Source: Deltaproteobacteria bacterium ADurb.Bin026
GTDB lineage: Bacteria > Desulfobacterota > Syntrophorhabdia > Syntrophorhabdales > Syntrophorhabdaceae
Reading direction: 5' to 3'
Assembly: GCA_002071245.1 (NCBI GenBank)
Contig: MWEV01000114.1
Span: forward strand, 1-7,428
DNA: 7,428 bases
Shown: one piece after another, positions 6,067 to 7,428 of the stretch
Layout of the letters: the number at the start of each line of letters is the position of its first letter
How positions within the stretch are numbered: position 1 is the first letter of the stretch
Made by a program: the position numbers and the translations under genes
Notes under the pieces: model-generated
Told to the model about the DNA's origin: nothing
What the model saw: only the letters and a program-made list of their open reading frames with translations
Database searches by the model: none

Positions 6067-6775
6067 TTGTCATTTTCTCTTTTTCAAGTTGTTGAATACG
6101 TTCATTGATCTGCTGCATCTGTCTTTTTAACGATCCAAGTTCATCTTCACTGCTTGTATTCTGGATGTTTGTTGTTGTCGATTGTTGACTGCCGAATCCC
6201 ATACCCATTCCTCTGCCCATTCCGCGACCCATACCCATACCTCTGCCCATTCCTTGCCCCATACCACGTCCCACACCCATACCTCTGCCCATTCCTTGCC
6301 CGATACCACGACCCATTCCCATACCTCTGCCCATTCCCATTCCCTGCCCCATACCTGTTGCAGGCATGTTTGGGGTACCCATAGCAGGATCAGCATTTTG
6401 TGAAAAACCCCCGCTTATCCCGAAGTGATCTGCAACGTTAGGTCCTTCTGAAGATACAAGCGCCCCCTCCTTAAAATAGTTAATTACGTCCTTTACAAGT
6501 CCTGAACAGCCTGTAATAACCTCGATACCTGCAGCACAGAGTACTCCATAAGCATTAGGCCCGCATGCGCCTGTTAAGACGTGTGTAACCTTTTTATCGA
6601 CTATCAACTGAGCAGATTTTATGCCTGCCCCTCCTCCGAGTGATACGTTATTGTTTTCTATTGCCTCAAAACTCATATCGTTTGTGTTTACAATAAGAAA
6701 ATATGGAGATCTTCCAAATCTCTGATCTAACCATGCATCAAGAGATGGCCCATCTGATGTAATTGCAATTAGCAT
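6056..6775 (-). CDS. NifX-like (dinitrogenase FeMo-cofactor biosynthesis fold) protein with Gly/Met/Arg repeat and coiled-coil tail
   Basis: A 239-residue protein in three parts. Residues 1-118 are a NifX/NifB-C-type domain: IAITSDGP start, RFGRSPYFLIV (19-29), TGACGPNAYGVL (68-79) and a final YFKEGAL. It carries three cysteines, C71, C80 and C90, at places where this fold can hold a metal cluster. Residues 141-195 are a low-complexity run almost wholly of Gly, Met and Arg (MGRG, MGQG), with a 14-residue period. Residues 208-236 look like a coiled coil (LKRQMQQINERIQQLEKE). Proteins of this fold carry iron-molybdenum or other Fe-S clusters; without nif genes here, generic metal-cluster binding is the safer call. 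A strong AGGAGG site lies 5 to 6 bases before the ATG. A perfect inverted repeat sits just upstream, after the DUF5320 gene. The repeat and coiled coil resemble the neighbouring DUF5320 protein, suggesting a shared tail or partnership. Confidence 0.92.
   Translation of the reverse strand: MLIAITSDGPSLDAWLDQRFGRSPYFLIVNTNDMSFEAIENNNVSLGGGAGIKSAQLIVDKKVTHVLTGACGPNAYGVLCAAGIEVITGCSGLVKDVINYFKEGALVSSEGPNVADHFGISGGFSQNADPAMGTPNMPATGMGQGMGMGRGMGMGRGIGQGMGRGMGVGRGMGQGMGRGMGMGRGMGRGMGMGFGSQQSTTTNIQNTSSEDELGSLKRQMQQINERIQQLEKEKMTKGG
6191..6355 (-). repeat. Tandem 42-base repeats encoding Gly/Met/Arg stretch
   Basis: Within the NifX-like gene, units 6275-6316 and 6233-6274 are 42 bases each and differ at only 3 positions. 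They encode MGRGIGQGMGRGMG and VGRGMGQGMGRGMG. More diverged units flank them on both sides. The near identity at DNA level points to recent slippage or unequal recombination, so copy number may vary between strains. The methionine-dense stretch could bind a soft metal such as copper(I) or silver, or could be a flexible linker; neither is shown. Confidence 0.85.
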
Positions 6776-6798
6776 GTTGTCCTCCTGTGTATTTTTGT

Positions 6799-6845
6799 AT
6801 ATCAGCCCCTGACGCTGATTAATATTTTTGTTCAGGGGCTGATAT
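6799..6845 (-). promoter_or_regulatory. Perfect 14-bp inverted repeat (stem-loop) between DUF5320 and NifX-like genes
   Basis: Arms at 6832-6845 and 6799-6812 (minus strand ATATCAGCCCCTGA and its exact complement) enclose a 19-base loop. On the transcribed minus strand no T-run follows the stem (ACAAAAATACAC instead), so it is not a standard intrinsic terminator for the operon. On the plus strand a CGTTTTTCG run does follow, but no plus-strand gene precedes it. The loop also contains ATCAGC (6819-6814), which can pair with GCTGAT (6806-6801) inside the second arm. That allows a shorter competing hairpin. An mRNA processing or stabilising element, an attenuator, or a protein-binding site are all possible. 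Confidence 0.6.
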
Positions 6846-6862
6846 CGTTTTTCGCTGGAGCG

Positions 6863-7249
6863 TTAGCCTGACTGGACGTTGGTATCCTTTATTTTACCCT
6901 CGAGTTCGCTGATTCGTCTCTGAATCGTTTCAAGCATATCTTCGAGATATTCTGCCTGTGCCTTTAATGAATCCATTTCCTGAGTTCTTGTTACAAAAGG
7001 CATTCCCTGAGTCTGATAGTATTCACCACCGTAAAATAAATTTCTGAATCCACGACCGATACCACCGTAAAAAAAGTTTCTGAATCCACGACCGCCACGA
7101 CCGCCAATCCGACCCCTGCCAAATGCACGGTATCCTCTTCCGAATAGAGAATTCGCATAACCTGGAATACCGTAACCTGAGCAGAAGCCCGCTCCACGCC
7201 CTGTCATAGGACCAAATCCAAGAGGTCCTGTTCCATCTCCGCCTGGCAT
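6863..7249 (-). CDS. DUF5320 family protein
   Basis: A 128-residue protein with the family's hallmark start MPGGDGTGPLGFGPMTGRG and a single cysteine in GAGFCSGYG (C23). A Gly/Arg/aromatic-rich middle (residues 35-77) contains two copies of GRGFRN(F/L)FYGG. A C-terminal segment (about 88-122) has the heptad look of a coiled coil (LKAQAEYLEDMLETIQRRIS). DUF5320 proteins are common beside NifX-like genes in anaerobes and have no established function. There is no signal peptide or membrane helix. A near-perfect AAGGAGGTAATTGCT ribosome site precedes the ATG, consistent with high expression. The gene is 113 bases upstream of the NifX-like CDS stop-codon-to-start gap's far end only through the 87-base spacer holding the stem-loop. 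The shared Gly-rich plus coiled-coil design with the NifX-like neighbour suggests that the two may interact. Confidence 0.88.
   Translation of the reverse strand: MPGGDGTGPLGFGPMTGRGAGFCSGYGIPGYANSLFGRGYRAFGRGRIGGRGGRGFRNFFYGGIGRGFRNLFYGGEYYQTQGMPFVTRTQEMDSLKAQAEYLEDMLETIQRRISELEGKIKDTNVQSG
7025..7096 (-). repeat. Two 36-base tandem repeats inside the DUF5320 gene
   Basis: Units 7025-7060 and 7061-7096 match at 32 of 36 bases and encode GRGFRNLFYGG-type and GRGFRNFFYGG-type copies with a period of 12 residues. The high DNA identity indicates a recent in-frame duplication that would be expected to vary between relatives. Confidence 0.85.
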
Positions 7250-7274
7250 AGCAATTACCTCCTTATTTTTTTAT

Positions 7275-7293
7275 ATTGGTCGTTATGACCTAT
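7275..7293. promoter_or_regulatory. Imperfect dyad GGTC-N5-GACC upstream of DUF5320 gene
   Basis: The plus strand reads ATTGGTCGTTATGACCTAT, with GGTC and GACC arms around GTTAT and matching outer bases on both sides except one pair. It overlaps the stop codon of the edge reading frame and lies about 26 bases before the DUF5320 start. On the minus strand a TATAAA-like word follows it immediately. The layout would suit an operator next to a -10 box, but no good -35 box is visible. As an RNA hairpin it is short. This is inference only. Confidence 0.3.
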
Positions 7294-7427
7294 CGTCGTT
7301 TGAAGTTTGCTCTTCGACGACGCTGGAAACGATGTTTTTGCCTTCTCCCGGCGCAACCTGGCATAAAAAGGCTTTCTGTAAATTGGTCTCGCAAGATAGC
7401 CGTCAGTACTGTTTCAATTTTGCCGCA
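7290..7427 (-). CDS. C-terminal end of an unidentified Arg-rich protein (cut by right edge)
   Basis: On the minus strand one frame stays open from the right edge for 45 codons and ends in TAG (7292-7290); the other two frames stop within the first nine codons. The peptide contains IETVLTAILRDQFTESLF, followed by MPGCAGRRQK and a strongly basic end (QRRRRANFKRR). I do not recognise a family. If it is the end of a longer gene, it lies 40 bases upstream of the DUF5320 start and could lead the same operon. An internal ATG could instead begin a 24-residue basic peptide opening MPGCAG, faintly like the DUF5320 start MPGGDG. The codons for the basic end also form an imperfect hairpin (TCGTC/GACGA with GAAG/CTTC). 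It could also be non-coding. Confidence 0.35.
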   Translation of the reverse strand, partial: CGKIETVLTAILRDQFTESLFMPGCAGRRQKHRFQRRRRANFKRR

Positions 7428-7428
7428 C

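Noticed and set aside
6191..6355. CRISPR-like array
   Set aside because: The repeats are directly adjacent, in frame and without unique spacers; they are coding tandem repeats.
6127..6396. Minus-strand 89-codon frame rich in Trp, Glu and Val
   Set aside because: It is an out-of-frame reading of the same Gly/Met/Arg repeat, with no start signals.
6154..6403. Plus-strand frames rich in His-Thr-Ser or Tyr-Pro-Cys repeats
   Set aside because: They are the complement of the Gly/Met/Arg repeat in the NifX-like gene, so the apparent metal-binding histidine repeats are an artefact of the repeat.
6056..6775. Nitrogen fixation locus
   Set aside because: NifX-like domains occur widely outside nitrogen fixation, and no nifHDK, nifE, nifN or radical-SAM NifB is in the window.
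6799..6850. Plus-strand intrinsic terminator
   Set aside because: A stem followed by a T-run exists on the plus strand, but no plus-strand gene ends before it, so I kept it as a stem-loop of unknown role in the minus-strand transcript.

Overview
The window is a compact block of minus-strand genes, about 44% GC by eye, transcribed from right to left. It holds no rRNA, tRNA, CRISPR array, insertion sequence or convincing plus-strand gene. The gene families suggest a strictly anaerobic bacterium: DUF5320, NifX-like domains, a CDF transporter fused to a NifX-like domain, DUF4213/DUF364, a COG0731-type radical SAM protein and CCG-domain Fe-S proteins. A Desulfobacterota (Syntrophales-like) or Nitrospirota-like organism would fit, but this is inferred from family distribution and no marker gene settles it.

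Layout in order of transcription. At 7427-7290 an Arg-rich reading frame runs off the right edge. At 7249-6863 is a DUF5320 protein. At 6775-6056 is a NifX-like protein with a Gly/Met/Arg repeat and a coiled-coil tail. At 6052-5825 is a small zinc-ribbon protein with a TTG start. At 5803-4487 is a cation diffusion facilitator (CDF) fused to a second NifX-like domain. At 4402-3632 is a DUF4213/DUF364 protein, and it overlaps by 11 bases the radical SAM gene at 3642-2869. After an AT-rich gap comes an oxidoreductase module. It consists of a CCG-domain Fe-S protein (2781-1720), a GlcD-like flavoprotein (1717-359) and the beginning of another Fe-S protein (359-1, cut by the left edge).

The right two thirds look like a metal or metal-cluster handling module: small Cys- and Gly-rich proteins, two NifX-like domains, a metal transporter, a putative chelation protein and a radical SAM enzyme. 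No nif structural gene is present, so the NifX-like domains do not imply nitrogen fixation here. The left third resembles GlcDEF/LutABC-type and HdrD-linked 2-hydroxyacid dehydrogenases, in which a flavoprotein passes electrons to Fe-S partner subunits. Its substrate cannot be read from the sequence.

Tight spacing, overlaps and strong Shine-Dalgarno sites suggest one or a few operons. Breaks are possible at three gaps of 84 to 87 bases. The gap at 6776-6862 contains a striking perfect 14-bp inverted repeat.
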